From positions 1 to 64,000 of the forward strand of contig NZ_CP061285.1 in assembly GCF_018687075.1 (NCBI RefSeq): a stretch of DNA of 64,000 nt, read 5' to 3'. Source of the stretch: Polynucleobacter sp. MWH-UH35A (GTDB taxonomy: Bacteria > Pseudomonadota > Gammaproteobacteria > Burkholderiales > Burkholderiaceae). Positions 10,847 through 23,249 of the stretch are shown in pieces. The notes beneath the pieces were generated by a model. The model saw only the letters and a program-made list of their open reading frames with translations, was not told where the DNA came from and made no database searches. The translations under genes were made by a program, and so were the position numbers. Numbering within the stretch: position 1 is the first letter of the stretch; each line of letters starts with the position of its first letter.

Positions 10847-11623
10847 ATCGAATTTTCAATTTTCATTTGGCCGTTGCTTTTAGCAATGGCTTTCTTTGCC
10901 GGCTTAGTGGACGCTGTAGCTGGCGGTGGCGGCTTGATTCAAGTGCCTGCGCTGTTTGCCGCTTACCCCGAGGCCCCGCCAGCAACACTGCTTTCTACCA
11001 ATAAGGTTTCTGCGGTTGGCGGAACCTTAAATGCCGCAAGAAAATATTTACGACACGTCTCTTTGCCTTGGGCGATTGTTTTGCCGGCAATCATTGCAGG
11101 TTTTGTTGGGTCTCTTGCCGGTGCTAATGCGGTTAGCAACTTCCCTGCAGAACCTTTGCGTAAGGCGTTACCATTTGTTTTGTTATTTCTCTTGTTGTAC
11201 ACCTGGTTTCAGCCCTCGCTCGGTGAGGCGCATGCACCAAAAATCCTTGGACGTTTTCAGCAAGCAAAGGCCGTATTTCTCGGATTAATAATTGGCTTTT
11301 ATGACGGCTTCTTTGGCCCCGGTACCGGCAGCTTTTTGCTATTTGGATTCGTGCGCTTTTTTAGTTTTGATTTCTTGCATGCCTCCGCTGCTACGAAATT
11401 GGTGAATGTGGCGACTAATCTGGCGGCAATCCTAATGTTGGCAAGTCTGGGGCAAATTAATTGGACTCTTGGCTTCGTAATGATGATCGCCAATGTTGCA
11501 GGCAGTCAGTTTGGAAGTCGACTTGCAATTAAGCATGGCAGTTCCTTTGTGAGAAAGGCTTTTTTGCTTATTGTTAGTGTGTTGATATTGAAGTCGGCCT
11601 GGAATGCTTATTTTATCAATTAA
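10847..11623 (+). CDS. TauE/SafE (TSUP) family membrane permease
   Basis: A membrane protein of the TauE/SafE family, which exports or imports sulfite, sulfonates or other small anions. The family marker FFAGLVDAVAGGGGLIQVPALF lies at the N-terminus, a second repeat GFYDGFFGPGTGSFLL near the middle, and there are about seven hydrophobic segments. The start is unusual. No ATG or GTG is in frame after the stop at 10823-10825; the first annotatable codon is TTG at 10874, which has no ribosome-binding site. ATC at 10847 gives a family-like N-terminus (EFSIFIWPLLLA) and sits 6 nt after AAAGAG, so I place the start there with low certainty. Substrate is unknown. Confidence 0.85.
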   Translation: MEFSIFIWPLLLAMAFFAGLVDAVAGGGGLIQVPALFAAYPEAPPATLLSTNKVSAVGGTLNAARKYLRHVSLPWAIVLPAIIAGFVGSLAGANAVSNFPAEPLRKALPFVLLFLLLYTWFQPSLGEAHAPKILGRFQQAKAVFLGLIIGFYDGFFGPGTGSFLLFGFVRFFSFDFLHASAATKLVNVATNLAAILMLASLGQINWTLGFVMMIANVAGSQFGSRLAIKHGSSFVRKAFLLIVSVLILKSAWNAYFIN

Positions 11624-11674
11624 ATCAATAAGTTATAAATAAACTACTGATTTTCTTAAAATTTTCTTATTTTT

Positions 11675-11690
11675 TGTTTCACGTGAAACA
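11675..11690. other. parS: parS centromere-like site 1
   Basis: TGTTTCACGTGAAACA is a perfect match to the 16-bp parS palindrome bound by chromosomal ParB. It sits 40 bp before mnmG, 3.5 kb from parB, and overlaps the -35 element of a likely mnmG promoter. Confidence 0.95.
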
Positions 11691-11706
11691 AACAAAATGC
11701 TATGAT
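11678..11706 (+). promoter_or_regulatory. Putative mnmG-rsmG-parAB promoter
   Basis: A -35-like TTCACG (11678-11683) and -10 TATGAT (11701-11706) are separated by 17 bp. The -35 lies within parS, so ParB bound there would be expected to compete with RNA polymerase. This is a motif-based prediction. Confidence 0.5.
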
Positions 11707-11729
11707 CATCGCCCTATTAGAGGCAAATC

Positions 11730-13652
11730 ATGCGTTATTCCAAAAGTTTTGATGTCATCGTAGTTGGCGGCGGTCATGCTGGGACCGAGGCCGCCCTTGC
11801 ATCTGCTCGCATGGGTTGTGACACTCTATTAATAACTCACAGTATCGAAAATTTGGGCGCCATGAGTTGTAATCCCTCTATTGGGGGGATTGGTAAAGGC
11901 CATCTCGTTAAAGAAATAGATGCGATGGGTGGTGCCATGGCTGCCGCTACAGATGAGGCTGGCATTCAGTTCCGCATTCTCAACTCGAGTAAAGGGCCTG
12001 CAGTCCGTGCGACCCGCGCCCAGGGCGATCGTATTCTATATAAAGCCGCAATCCGTCGCCGCCTAGAAAACCAGCCCAACTTAAGTCTGTTTCAGGCGGC
12101 TGTGGATGATCTTTTGGTCAAAGGCGATCAAGTTCAGGGTGTTGTAACCCAAATGGGTCTAGAGTTTATGGCCAAGAAAGTGGTCCTTACTGCGGGCACC
12201 TTCTTGGACGGAAAGATCCATGTTGGCCTAAATAATTACGCGGGTGGTCGCGCTGGCGATCCTGCTGCAGTTTCTTTGTCGGCCAGGCTAAAAGAGTTAA
12301 AGCTCCCTCAGGGTAGATTAAAGACGGGCACCCCTCCCCGCATTGATGGTAGAACGATTGATTTTTCAGTCATGCAGGAGCAGCCAGGAGATCTAGATCC
12401 TGTTCCGGTATTTTCTTATTTAGGGCGCCCAGAGCAGCACCCTAAACAGGTTCCCTGCTGGATTTCACATACAAACGAGCGTACCCACGACATTATTCGT
12501 GGTGGTTTGGATCGTTCACCGATGTATACAGGTGTGATTGAGGGCGTTGGCCCTCGGTACTGCCCATCTATTGAAGATAAGATTTACCGATTTGCCTCCA
12601 GAAACAGTCACCAGATTTTTTTGGAACCAGAGGGTTTAACAACCAATGAGTTTTACCCCAATGGAATTTCGACCAGCCTCCCCTTTGATGTTCAGTGGGA
12701 TTTGGTTCGTAGTATTCGGGGCATGGAGTCTGCGGTTATCGTGCGACCGGGTTATGCGATTGAGTATGATTTCTTTGATCCACGCCAATTGCGCCATAGC
12801 CTAGAGACCAAAGTTATTGGCGGTTTGTATTTTGCCGGCCAGATTAATGGCACTACCGGTTATGAAGAGGCTGCCGCCCAAGGCATGTTGGCCGGAATTA
12901 ACGCAGGTTTGGCTGCCAAGGGTAAAGAGCCTTGGTTGCCTAAGCGCAGTGAATCCTATATTGGCGTTTTGGTCGATGACCTGATTACTCGCGGGGTTCA
13001 AGAGCCCTATCGCATGTTTACGAGCCGTGCTGAATATCGCCTGAGCTTACGGGAAGACAATGCCGATATGCGCTTGACCGCTCTTGGGCGCGAGTTGGGT
13101 CTGGTCGATGACTATCGTTGGGGGGTGTTTTGTAGAAAACAGGACGCTGTTTCACGTGAAACATCCCGCTTGCAAAATATTTGGGTGGGCCCTAAGAGCG
13201 AGGCCGCTCCTTTTGTTTCTCAATTATTGGGGCAAGATCTTTCCCATGAATGTAGTTTGGCGGAGCTTTTAAGGCGCCCAGGCGTTACTTATGAGGCAAT
13301 TACTGCCTTGGGTGATGGAATGTGGGCTCCAGTGGCTTTAGATGAAGATCTTGGGCTGGCTGCGCAAATAAGCGACCAAGTAGAGATTTCTGTGAAATAT
13401 CAGGGCTACATTGAGCGTCAAGCGACCGAAATTGCTCGTCAAGAACACAATGAGACGTTCCCGTTGCCAGGCTGGCTGGATTATTCCCAGGTTGTTGGCT
13501 TGTCCAAAGAGGTTCAACAAAAGCTCAATTTGCATAAGCCTGAAACATTAGGCCAAGCCGGACGCATTTCAGGAGTTACTCCCGCAGCCCTCTCTCTTTT
13601 GTTGGTGCATTTGAAAAAAGGTTTGGGGCGCCCCCAAGAGGCTCATGAGTAA
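11730..13652 (+). CDS. mnmG: tRNA uridine-5-carboxymethylaminomethyl modification enzyme MnmG
   Basis: MnmG (GidA) is the FAD-binding subunit that, with MnmE, makes the cmnm5 modification at wobble uridine 34 of several tRNAs. The 640-aa protein has the dinucleotide-binding motif [14 protein letters not shown] near residue 11, the family block [23 protein letters not shown] near 47, and the YDFFDPRQL and [17 protein letters not shown] segments in the middle. It begins the common mnmG-rsmG-parA-parB order near origins. Its coding sequence contains a perfect parS site at 13148-13163, read as AVSRETS. It overlaps rsmG by 8 nt. Confidence 0.98.
   Translation: MRYSKSFDVIVVGGGHAGTEAALASARMGCDTLLITHSIENLGAMSCNPSIGGIGKGHLVKEIDAMGGAMAAATDEAGIQFRILNSSKGPAVRATRAQGDRILYKAAIRRRLENQPNLSLFQAAVDDLLVKGDQVQGVVTQMGLEFMAKKVVLTAGTFLDGKIHVGLNNYAGGRAGDPAAVSLSARLKELKLPQGRLKTGTPPRIDGRTIDFSVMQEQPGDLDPVPVFSYLGRPEQHPKQVPCWISHTNERTHDIIRGGLDRSPMYTGVIEGVGPRYCPSIEDKIYRFASRNSHQIFLEPEGLTTNEFYPNGISTSLPFDVQWDLVRSIRGMESAVIVRPGYAIEYDFFDPRQLRHSLETKVIGGLYFAGQINGTTGYEEAAAQGMLAGINAGLAAKGKEPWLPKRSESYIGVLVDDLITRGVQEPYRMFTSRAEYRLSLREDNADMRLTALGRELGLVDDYRWGVFCRKQDAVSRETSRLQNIWVGPKSEAAPFVSQLLGQDLSHECSLAELLRRPGVTYEAITALGDGMWAPVALDEDLGLAAQISDQVEISVKYQGYIERQATEIARQEHNETFPLPGWLDYSQVVGLSKEVQQKLNLHKPETLGQAGRISGVTPAALSLLLVHLKKGLGRPQEAHE
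13148..13163. other. parS: parS centromere-like site 2 (inside mnmG)
   Basis: A second perfect copy of TGTTTCACGTGAAACA lies within the mnmG reading frame, about 1.47 kb from the first. Two parS copies within 4 kb of parAB and 12 kb of oriC fit a chromosomal origin-segregation locus. Confidence 0.95.
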
Positions 13653-14313
13653 GGGGCTTCTTGCTTTAGGAATTGAGGATCTTGGCCTTGAATTAAGCTC
13701 AGCCAATATTGCTGATTTAGAGCTGTTTTTACAAGAGATGGGCCGCTGGAATCAGGTGCATAACCTCACAGCAATCGAGGGTGAAAACGACTCTGTTCGC
13801 TTGCACCTTATTGATTCTATTGCTGTTTTACCTGTACTTAGGCAGTTTTTGTTGGGCCCCTCACCCAAGATTGCCGATCTCGGCTCAGGTGGTGGCTTGC
13901 CAGCAATTCCGGTTGCGATTATTCAGCGGGAGTGGCAGCTTTCACTGATTGAAGCCATACGTAAAAAGACGGCATTCTTGCAGCATGTGCGCGGAAAGTT
14001 AAAGTTAAAAAACATTGAAGTGCTTTGTGAGCGAGTAGAAGATGCTGCAGTGCAGCAACCAGCGCAGTTTGATGCTGTCATTTCGCGTGCATTTACTAAC
14101 CTGGCACGCTTTTTAGAGTTGTCACTGCCTTTTCTAAAGCCCGATGGCTTGGTATTTGCCATGAAGGCTAAGCGTGCAGACGATGAAATGAAAGATGTTT
14201 CTATGGAGGAATGGCGCTTGGTCGCTGATGAGCCCCTGCGTATTCCTAATTTAGCGGTGGAGAGACGCCTTTTGGTGCTAGCCCCCATGAGAAAATCCAC
14301 CCTCACCTCTTAA
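13645..14313 (+). CDS. rsmG: 16S rRNA (guanine527-N7)-methyltransferase RsmG
   Basis: RsmG (GidB) uses SAM to methylate N7 of G527 in the 530 loop of 16S rRNA; loss gives low-level streptomycin resistance in other bacteria. The 222-aa protein has the family block [10 protein letters not shown] near residue 35, the SAM-binding motif [16 protein letters not shown] near 75, and [14 protein letters not shown] near 150. Its ATG lies inside the last codons of mnmG (8-nt overlap), which suggests coupled translation, and parA follows after 18 bp. Confidence 0.97.
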   Translation: MSKGLLALGIEDLGLELSSANIADLELFLQEMGRWNQVHNLTAIEGENDSVRLHLIDSIAVLPVLRQFLLGPSPKIADLGSGGGLPAIPVAIIQREWQLSLIEAIRKKTAFLQHVRGKLKLKNIEVLCERVEDAAVQQPAQFDAVISRAFTNLARFLELSLPFLKPDGLVFAMKAKRADDEMKDVSMEEWRLVADEPLRIPNLAVERRLLVLAPMRKSTLTS

Positions 14314-14331
14314 GTAAACGCAAAAGTAGCT

Positions 14332-15102
14332 ATGGCAAAAATATTCTGTATCGCAAATCAAAAAGGTGGCGTTGGCAAGACCACAACCGCCGTTAATTTG
14401 GCCGCAGGCTTGGCTGGATTGAAACAGCGTGTTTTGTTGGTTGATTTAGACCCCCAGGGCAATGCAACCATGGGTTCTGGAGTTGAAAAGGCAGATTTAA
14501 ACACCAGCGTCTATCAAGTCTTAATTGGCATGGCAACCGTCAAAGAATGTGCACAGCGTTGTGAGAGCTCTGGCTACGATGTCTTGCCTGCTAATCGCGA
14601 TTTAGCGGGGGCTGAAATTGAGTTGGTAGATTTAGATTTGCGTGAAGTGCGTTTGAAGGATGCGCTTGCGCATGTGGCTGATGACTACGATTTTATTTTG
14701 ATCGACTGTCCACCCGCCTTGTCTTTGTTAACCCTTAATGGGTTGTGCGCAGCAAATGGTGTGATTGTTCCGATGCAGTGTGAATATTTTGCATTGGAGG
14801 GTTTGTCAGATTTGGTGAACACCATTAAGCAAGTGCACGCAAATTTAAATCCAGATTTAGTCATTATTGGTTTGCTGCGCGTCATGTTTGATGCGCGCAT
14901 GACATTGCAACAACAAGTCTCAGATCAACTGCTTGAACACTTCGGCGACAAAGTTTTCAAGTCCATTATTCCGCGCAACGTACGTCTGGCCGAGGCTCCA
15001 TCTTATGGGCTTCCTGGAGTTGTTTTTGATAAGTCTTCGCGCGGTGCAAAAGCCTATTTAGAGTTTGGCGCCGAGATGGTTGAGCGCATCAAACACATGT
15101 AA
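14332..15102 (+). CDS. parA: Chromosome partitioning ATPase ParA (Soj)
   Basis: A Walker-type ATPase that works with ParB-parS to move replicated origins apart and, in some bacteria, to regulate DnaA. The 256-aa protein has the deviant Walker A KGGVGKTT at residues 11-18, Walker A' VDLDPQGNAT near 38, and Walker B DFILIDCPPALSLLT near 121. It lacks the extra N-terminal DNA-binding domain of plasmid type Ia ParA, so it is the chromosomal type. It lies 20 bp before parB. Confidence 0.97.
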   Translation: MAKIFCIANQKGGVGKTTTAVNLAAGLAGLKQRVLLVDLDPQGNATMGSGVEKADLNTSVYQVLIGMATVKECAQRCESSGYDVLPANRDLAGAEIELVDLDLREVRLKDALAHVADDYDFILIDCPPALSLLTLNGLCAANGVIVPMQCEYFALEGLSDLVNTIKQVHANLNPDLVIIGLLRVMFDARMTLQQQVSDQLLEHFGDKVFKSIIPRNVRLAEAPSYGLPGVVFDKSSRGAKAYLEFGAEMVERIKHM

Positions 15103-15122
15103 TTTGTAGAAAGAAAAAAATC

Positions 15123-16013
15123 ATGGTTGCTATTAAGAAAAAAGGATTGGGTAGAGGCCTCGAAGCTTTGCTTGGAGAAAAGACTCAAGTAGCAAGTCCG
15201 TCTACTGATATCAATCGTTTGCCGCTCACAGCGTTGCAAGCAGGTAAATATCAACCACGACAAAAAATGGAAGCGAGTGCTTTACAAGAATTGGCAGAAA
15301 GTATTCGCGAACAAGGTGTGATGCAGCCGTTGCTGGTTCGCTTGGTTGCGCCCGGCAAATATGAAATTATTGCGGGCGAAAGACGTTTTCGTGCGGCCAC
15401 AATTGCTGGCTTAAAAGAGGTTCCAGTTTTGGTGTCTGGTGCAGATGACCAAGCTGCTGCTGCAATGGCCTTAGTTGAAAATATGCAGCGTGAGGACTTA
15501 AATCCCCTTGAAGAGTCTCAAGGCTTGGCGAGGCTGATTGAAGAGTTTGGTTTTACTCACGAGCAGGCAGCTAAGGCGGTCGGTAAGTCTCGAAGTGCGA
15601 TTACGAATTTATTGCGCCTCGCGCAGTTGGCAAAGCCTGTTCAAGCAATGCTATTGGCTGGTGATATCGATATGGGTCATGCCCGCGCGCTCTTGCCGCT
15701 CCCAGGCTCTAGTCAGGTTGCCTTAGCCCAAAGAATTTCTGCTCAAGGCTTGTCGGTTCGTGAGGCAGAGCGCATGACCGCTGCCTTGGTGATTGCGGGT
15801 GGTCAAATTGGCGATAAAAAAACAAAAAGTAAGCCAGGGGCGTCATCTCCAAGCAGCGATCCAGATATGCAGCGTTTAACACAAGAAATAGCGGATTTAA
15901 TTGGTTTGAGCACCGAATTTAAGTTAAAAGGTAAGGGCGGAGAGCTCAGAATTCGTTTTAGCCAATTCGATGAGCTGGATTCTTTGTTGAAAAAGTTGGG
16001 CGTTGAGTCATAA
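15123..16013 (+). CDS. parB: Chromosome partitioning protein ParB (Spo0J)
   Basis: ParB binds parS and spreads along DNA as a CTP-dependent clamp, forming the origin segregation complex. The 296-aa protein begins with the ParA-contacting GLGRGLEALLG, then the catalytic/CTP-binding region with QPLLVR near 67 and GERRFRAA near 83, the central helix-turn-helix with GKSRSAITNLLRLAQL near 155, and a C-terminal dimerisation domain. Two perfect parS targets are in this window at 11675 and 13148. A 70-bp gap then leads to the atp operon. Confidence 0.97.
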   Translation: MVAIKKKGLGRGLEALLGEKTQVASPSTDINRLPLTALQAGKYQPRQKMEASALQELAESIREQGVMQPLLVRLVAPGKYEIIAGERRFRAATIAGLKEVPVLVSGADDQAAAAMALVENMQREDLNPLEESQGLARLIEEFGFTHEQAAKAVGKSRSAITNLLRLAQLAKPVQAMLLAGDIDMGHARALLPLPGSSQVALAQRISAQGLSVREAERMTAALVIAGGQIGDKKTKSKPGASSPSSDPDMQRLTQEIADLIGLSTEFKLKGKGGELRIRFSQFDELDSLLKKLGVES

Positions 16014-16083
16014 ATTAGGTAGAAAAAATGTCCCCAAATCCTTTGACATATTGCACTGCACACATTAAACTTTTGGGGCTAAA

Positions 16084-16575
16084 TTGATTCCTCAAAAAAA
16101 TCAATTTTCCGAGGTGGATGATTGGGATGAGCCCGAAGAGGCCATTCGGGTATACAGTAAGGCCGAGATTGCTGCTATGCAGCAAAGGAATGCGGCTAGA
16201 TACCGAGCTTTATCGCCATGGAAAATTATTTTGGCCCAGGTGCTGATTACAGCTATCAGCATGGTGTTTTGGTCAATTTTTGGGGAGCCGGTAGGGGTAA
16301 GCCTTTATACTCAGTCGGCCTTTTTAGGTGGTTTAATTAGCGTCTTGCCTACAACTTTGTTTTTAATCAGACTAGAGTTGGCAAAAAAATCGCAAAGATT
16401 GAATCCAGGAAGATTTTTGGCAGCATTAGTTTCCGGTGAATTTATCAAAATCGCCGTGACCCTGATGTTGTTTATAGGGATTGCGTTTTATGTCCCTGGC
16501 GTGCTTTGGGTCCCTTTATTGGTGACTTACCTGCTTGCCTTGAAGTGTGTATGGCTGGCGTGGTTGTGGCGCTAA
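16084..16575 (+). CDS. atpI: ATP synthase subunit I
   Basis: AtpI is a small membrane protein at the head of atp operons that helps assemble the c ring; it is not essential. The 163-aa product has a charged N-terminus of about 45 residues (DDWDEPEEAIRVYSKAEIAAMQQR) and then four hydrophobic segments. The start is TTG at 16084; no in-frame ATG lies nearby upstream, and the first internal Met codons would remove the conserved acidic lead. It precedes atpB by about 40 bp. Confidence 0.85.
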   Translation: MIPQKNQFSEVDDWDEPEEAIRVYSKAEIAAMQQRNAARYRALSPWKIILAQVLITAISMVFWSIFGEPVGVSLYTQSAFLGGLISVLPTTLFLIRLELAKKSQRLNPGRFLAALVSGEFIKIAVTLMLFIGIAFYVPGVLWVPLLVTYLLALKCVWLAWLWR

Positions 16576-16582
16576 GCAGTGA

Positions 16583-17803
<1,221 letters not shown>

Positions 17804-17866
17804 TTGTTTTGGCGTGGATGACCAGCGGGTCATCCAACTGTTCTCAACAATACTGAAAGGAATATC

Positions 17867-18337
17867 GTGAATCTGAACGCGACCCTATTCGCGCAAATGA
17901 TCGTTTTCTTCGTCTTATGGTGGGTTGTTGCACGCTTTGTGTGGCCACCGCTAGTAAAGGCGTTAGATGAGCGTTCAAGCAAAATTGCTGACGGTTTAGC
18001 TGCTGCCGAGCGCGGTAAAGAAGCTCTCGCATTGGCCAGCAATGAAGCTGAGCAAGAATTAACTAAAGCACGCCAAGAAGGTGTTCAACGCGTTGCCGAA
18101 GCTGAAAAACGTGCACAAATGTCAGCCGAAGAAATTCGCGCTAACGCACAAGCCGAAGCCGCTCGAATCATTTCTCAAGCGCAGCAAGATGCAGCTCAAC
18201 AAGTTACTCGCGCACGTGAAGTGCTGCGTGCTGAAGTTGCCCTGCTTGCTGTTAAAGGTGCTGAGCAAATTTTGCGTCGTGAAGTTGATGCAAAAGCGCA
18301 CGGCCAATTGCTTGATCAACTAAAGGCAGAACTCTGA
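17867..18337 (+). CDS. atpF: ATP synthase Fo subunit b
   Basis: Subunit b is the peripheral stalk that holds F1 against rotation. The 156-aa product has one N-terminal membrane helix ([23 protein letters not shown]) followed by a long charged, alanine-rich coiled coil, as expected. The start is GTG at 17867, after AAAGGA; the next methionine is inside the membrane helix, so the GTG is well supported. It is separated from atpH by a single base, so those two genes are coupled. Confidence 0.96.
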   Translation: MNLNATLFAQMIVFFVLWWVVARFVWPPLVKALDERSSKIADGLAAAERGKEALALASNEAEQELTKARQEGVQRVAEAEKRAQMSAEEIRANAQAEAARIISQAQQDAAQQVTRAREVLRAEVALLAVKGAEQILRREVDAKAHGQLLDQLKAEL

Positions 18338-18338
18338 T

Positions 18339-18875
18339 ATGGCTGATTTAGCCACCATTGCACGTCCTTATGCGGAAGCGCTTTTTCAAAGCGCTAAGCC
18401 AGCTGAGCTTGCTGGATGTTTGGAGCAATTAAACGAACTGGCACAGCTTGCTGCTTTGCCAGAAGTTGCTGCTTTATCAAACAACCCAAAAGTTTCTGCT
18501 GATGATTTGAGCAAGCTCCTTGCTGGCATGGTGAAAACCAAGCTAGACCCAAAAGTAGCTAGCTTTTTAAATCTTGTGAATCAAAACCACCGCTTGGCAG
18601 CCGTTCCAGAGATTGCTCATCAGTTTGAAGCAATGAAGAATAAGAGCGAAGGTGCAGCAGAAGTAATGATTACTAGCGCATTCCCTTTAGAGGGTTCTGC
18701 GTTATCTGATTTGTTGTCAAGTTTGAAGAAGCGCTTTGGGGGTAAAGAATTGCGCCCAACTATTCAAGTTGATCCAGCATTGATTGGCGGTGTCCGCATT
18801 CAAGTTGGCGATGAAGTGATGGATAGTTCTGTCAAGGCACAGCTGGCTCAAATGCAAGCAAGTCTTGGCGCATAA
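18339..18875 (+). CDS. atpH: ATP synthase F1 subunit delta
   Basis: Subunit delta links the peripheral stalk to the top of F1. The 178-aa protein has the family N-terminus LATIARPYAEALFQSAK and the C-terminal DPALIGGVRIQVGDEVMDSSVKAQL signature. It lies 1 bp after atpF and 44 bp before atpA, the standard position. Length and motifs are normal. Confidence 0.97.
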   Translation: MADLATIARPYAEALFQSAKPAELAGCLEQLNELAQLAALPEVAALSNNPKVSADDLSKLLAGMVKTKLDPKVASFLNLVNQNHRLAAVPEIAHQFEAMKNKSEGAAEVMITSAFPLEGSALSDLLSSLKKRFGGKELRPTIQVDPALIGGVRIQVGDEVMDSSVKAQLAQMQASLGA

Positions 18876-18919
18876 GTTATCCCATTAAGAACATACGAAA
18901 TAAGACCCAGGAGTAAGTA

Positions 18920-20461
18920 ATGCAACTCAACCCTTCCGAGATCAGCGAACTGATCAAAAGCCGAATTAGCGAATTGGGCGTTGACTCCCAAGTTCGCAAC
19001 GAAGGCACTGTTATTTCAGTGACCGACGGTATTTGCCGCGTACATGGCTTGTCAGGCGTTATGCAGGGCGAAATGTTGGAGTTTCCTAACAACACTATCG
19101 GCCTCGCATTAAACCTTGAGCGTGATTCTGTTGGTGCCGTAGTGTTGGGTGAATACACCCACATTAAAGAAGGCGATCCAGTTAAATGTACGGGCCGCAT
19201 TTTGGAAGTTCCAGTTGGTCCAGAATTGCTCGGTCGCGTTGTAAATGCACTCGGTCAGCCGATTGATGGCAAAGGTCCGATCAACACCAAATTGACAGAC
19301 TTTATCGAAAAAGTTGCTCCTGGCGTTATCGCACGTCAGTCCGTTAGTCAACCAGTACAAACTGGTTTGAAAGCGATTGATGCGATGGTTCCAATTGGCC
19401 GTGGTCAGCGTGAGTTGATCATTGGTGACCGCCAAACAGGTAAGACAGCTGTTGCGGTTGATGCGATCATCAACCAAAAAGGTAAAGGCGTTTATTGCGT
19501 TTACGTAGCTATCGGTCAAAAAGCTTCTACCATTGCTAACGTTGTTCGCAAGCTCACAGAATTGGGCGCGATGGAGTACACCGTTGTTGTTGCAGCGAGT
19601 GCTTCTGAGTCTGCAGCGATGCAGTACCTCTCTGCATATGCAGGTTGCACCATGGGTGAATACTTCCGCGACCGCGGTGAAGATGCTTTGATTGTTTACG
19701 ATGACTTGACTAAGCAAGCGGTTGCTTATCGTCAAATCTCTTTGTTGCTCCGCCGCCCACCAGGCCGCGAAGCTTATCCTGGCGACGTTTTCTACCTCCA
19801 CTCACGCTTGCTTGAGCGCGCTGCTCGTGTAAATGCTGAGTATGTTGAGAAGTTCACCAACGGTGCAGTAAAAGGCAAAACCGGTTCTTTGACCGCGTTG
19901 CCAATTATTGAAACTCAAGCTGGTGACGTTTCTGCATTCGTTCCAACCAACGTGATTTCGATTACTGACGGTCAGATCTTCTTGGAAACTGACTTGTTCA
20001 ACGCAGGTATTCGTCCTGCGATTAACGCCGGTATTTCTGTGTCCCGTGTTGGTGGTGCCGCTCAAACTAAAGTGATTAAGAAGTTGTCTGGTGGTATTCG
20101 TACCGACTTAGCGCAATATCGTGAATTGGCAGCGTTCGCTCAGTTCGCGTCTGATCTTGACGAAGCAACTCGCAAGCAGCTCGAGCGTGGTCGCCGCGTT
20201 ACTGAATTGTGTAAGCAAGCGCAATACAAGCCACTCCAAGTTTGGGAAATGGCCGCTTCTCTCTATGCCGTGAATAATGGCTTCTTCGATGATCTCGAAG
20301 TGAAGAATGTATTGGCCTTCGAAAAAGGTTTGCAAGATCATTTGAAATCTAAGTACGCTGACTTAGTTGCGCGTATCGAAGAAACCAAAGACTTGAGCAA
20401 AGATGACGAAGCTGCTTTGCGCGCCGCTATTGAGGATTACAAGCGTTCTGCCTCTTTCTAA
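18920..20461 (+). CDS. atpA: ATP synthase F1 subunit alpha
   Basis: The non-catalytic nucleotide-binding subunit of the F1 hexamer, 513 aa as in E. coli. Visible are the Walker [10 protein letters not shown] near residue 170, the long conserved block [11 protein letters not shown] before it, and the signature [17 protein letters not shown] near 365. It follows atpH after 44 bp with a good AGGAG at 18910. Codon use and length are ordinary. Confidence 0.99.
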   Translation: MQLNPSEISELIKSRISELGVDSQVRNEGTVISVTDGICRVHGLSGVMQGEMLEFPNNTIGLALNLERDSVGAVVLGEYTHIKEGDPVKCTGRILEVPVGPELLGRVVNALGQPIDGKGPINTKLTDFIEKVAPGVIARQSVSQPVQTGLKAIDAMVPIGRGQRELIIGDRQTGKTAVAVDAIINQKGKGVYCVYVAIGQKASTIANVVRKLTELGAMEYTVVVAASASESAAMQYLSAYAGCTMGEYFRDRGEDALIVYDDLTKQAVAYRQISLLLRRPPGREAYPGDVFYLHSRLLERAARVNAEYVEKFTNGAVKGKTGSLTALPIIETQAGDVSAFVPTNVISITDGQIFLETDLFNAGIRPAINAGISVSRVGGAAQTKVIKKLSGGIRTDLAQYRELAAFAQFASDLDEATRKQLERGRRVTELCKQAQYKPLQVWEMAASLYAVNNGFFDDLEVKNVLAFEKGLQDHLKSKYADLVARIEETKDLSKDDEAALRAAIEDYKRSASF

Positions 20462-20478
20462 GAGGGCTCGCATAAATC

Positions 20479-21348
20479 ATGGCAAGCACAAAAGAGATAC
20501 GATCTAAGATCAAGAGCGTGCAAAACACGCGCAAGATCACGAAGGCAATGGAGATGGTCGCCGCATCCAAGATGCGTCGCGCCCAGGAGCGTATGCGTAA
20601 TGCGCGCCCCTATGCTGAAAAAATTCGTGAGATTGTTGCCAATCTTTCAAAAGCAAACCCCGAGTTCCGCCCTGCTTACATGGCAACTCGTGAAGTGAAG
20701 AATGTTGGCACGATTTTGGTTACTACAGACAAAGGCCTGTGCGGTGGTTTAAACACCAACGTCTTGCGTTTGATTGCTAACCAAGTGCGCGATTTGCAGG
20801 AAAAAAATGTTGAGATTGCGTACACCGCAATTGGTTCAAAAGGTTTGCAGTTTTTGAATCGCTCAAAAGCAAAACTCATTTCTCAAACAATTCAAATTGG
20901 CGATACGCCGCATTTGGATGTTTTGATTGGCGCCATTACCGCCCAATTAGAAGCGTTTGAGCGAGGCGAGATAGATGCTGTTTATTTGGCTTACACCCGC
21001 TTTGTAAATGCAATGAAACAAGAGCCTGTTTTAGAAAAACTCTTGCCTTTGGAAGCAGAAGCTTTGACTCCAGAAGAAAAAACAGGCAATTCTTGGGATT
21101 ACATCTACGAGCCTGACGCAGAGTCCATTTTGAATGGTCTGCTTAAGCGTTACGTTGAAGCAATGATTTATCAGGCTGTTGCTGAAAACATGGCTTCTGA
21201 GCAGTCTGCACGGATGGTCTCTATGAAGGCCGCTTCAGATAATGCGAAGAACGTAATTGGCGAATTGCAATTGGATTACAACAAGACACGACAGGCTGCT
21301 ATTACCAAAGAGTTGTCAGAGATTGTTGGTGGAGCGGCTGCGGTTTAA
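20479..21348 (+). CDS. atpG: ATP synthase F1 subunit gamma
   Basis: The central rotor shaft of F1, 289 aa. The N-terminus [20 protein letters not shown] and the C-terminal segment [19 protein letters not shown] with [19 protein letters not shown] are the two conserved helices that form the coiled shaft. It follows atpA by 17 bp and precedes atpD by 56 bp. Length matches the family. Confidence 0.98.
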   Translation: MASTKEIRSKIKSVQNTRKITKAMEMVAASKMRRAQERMRNARPYAEKIREIVANLSKANPEFRPAYMATREVKNVGTILVTTDKGLCGGLNTNVLRLIANQVRDLQEKNVEIAYTAIGSKGLQFLNRSKAKLISQTIQIGDTPHLDVLIGAITAQLEAFERGEIDAVYLAYTRFVNAMKQEPVLEKLLPLEAEALTPEEKTGNSWDYIYEPDAESILNGLLKRYVEAMIYQAVAENMASEQSARMVSMKAASDNAKNVIGELQLDYNKTRQAAITKELSEIVGGAAAV

Positions 21349-21389
21349 GCGGTCAGCATTTAGGAATACGAAAGAATTTACGGAATTAA

Positions 21390-22805
<1,416 letters not shown>

Positions 22806-22817
22806 TCTAGGGAAATT

Positions 22818-23234
22818 ATGTCAACCATACGCGTCGATGTAGTAAGTACTGAGCAGTCTATTTTTAGCGGGGAAGCCAAGTTTGTTGCGCTTCCTGGCGA
22901 AAGTGGTGAGCTCGGCATTTTGCGCGGCCACACTCCTTTGATTACACGTATTCGTCCAGGCTCAGTTCGTATTGAAAAAGCAGATGGTGACGAAGAGTTT
23001 GTTTTCGTAGCAGGTGGCTATTTAGAGGTTCAGCCAGATCACGTTACTGTTTTGGCAGATACTGCTATTCGCGGTCATGATCTTGATGAAGCGAAAGCTA
23101 TTGAAGCTAAGAAGCGTGCAGAAGAAGCAATGCAAAATCGTGGCACCGACTTTGATTTGGCTCTCGCCCAATCTGAGTTCGCCATGGCGGCTGCGCAGTT
23201 GGCAGCTATTGCTCGCTTCCGTCGTAAAAAGTAA
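22818..23234 (+). CDS. atpC: ATP synthase F1 subunit epsilon
   Basis: Subunit epsilon sits on the rotor and inhibits ATP hydrolysis. The 138-aa product has the beta-sandwich start [22 protein letters not shown], the conserved [14 protein letters not shown] near residue 32, and a C-terminal helical hairpin. It closes the atpIBEFHAGDC operon. The hemE reading frame begins only 15 bp later, with no terminator between, so hemE may be read through from the atp operon. Confidence 0.98.
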   Translation: MSTIRVDVVSTEQSIFSGEAKFVALPGESGELGILRGHTPLITRIRPGSVRIEKADGDEEFVFVAGGYLEVQPDHVTVLADTAIRGHDLDEAKAIEAKKRAEEAMQNRGTDFDLALAQSEFAMAAAQLAAIARFRRKK

Positions 23235-23249
23235 TAGCCGGTCATCTCC

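Noticed and set aside
19109-19801. 230-codon minus-strand frame over atpA
   Set aside because: Antisense shadow of a highly biased coding sequence, rich in Asn and Thr as expected from reverse reading.
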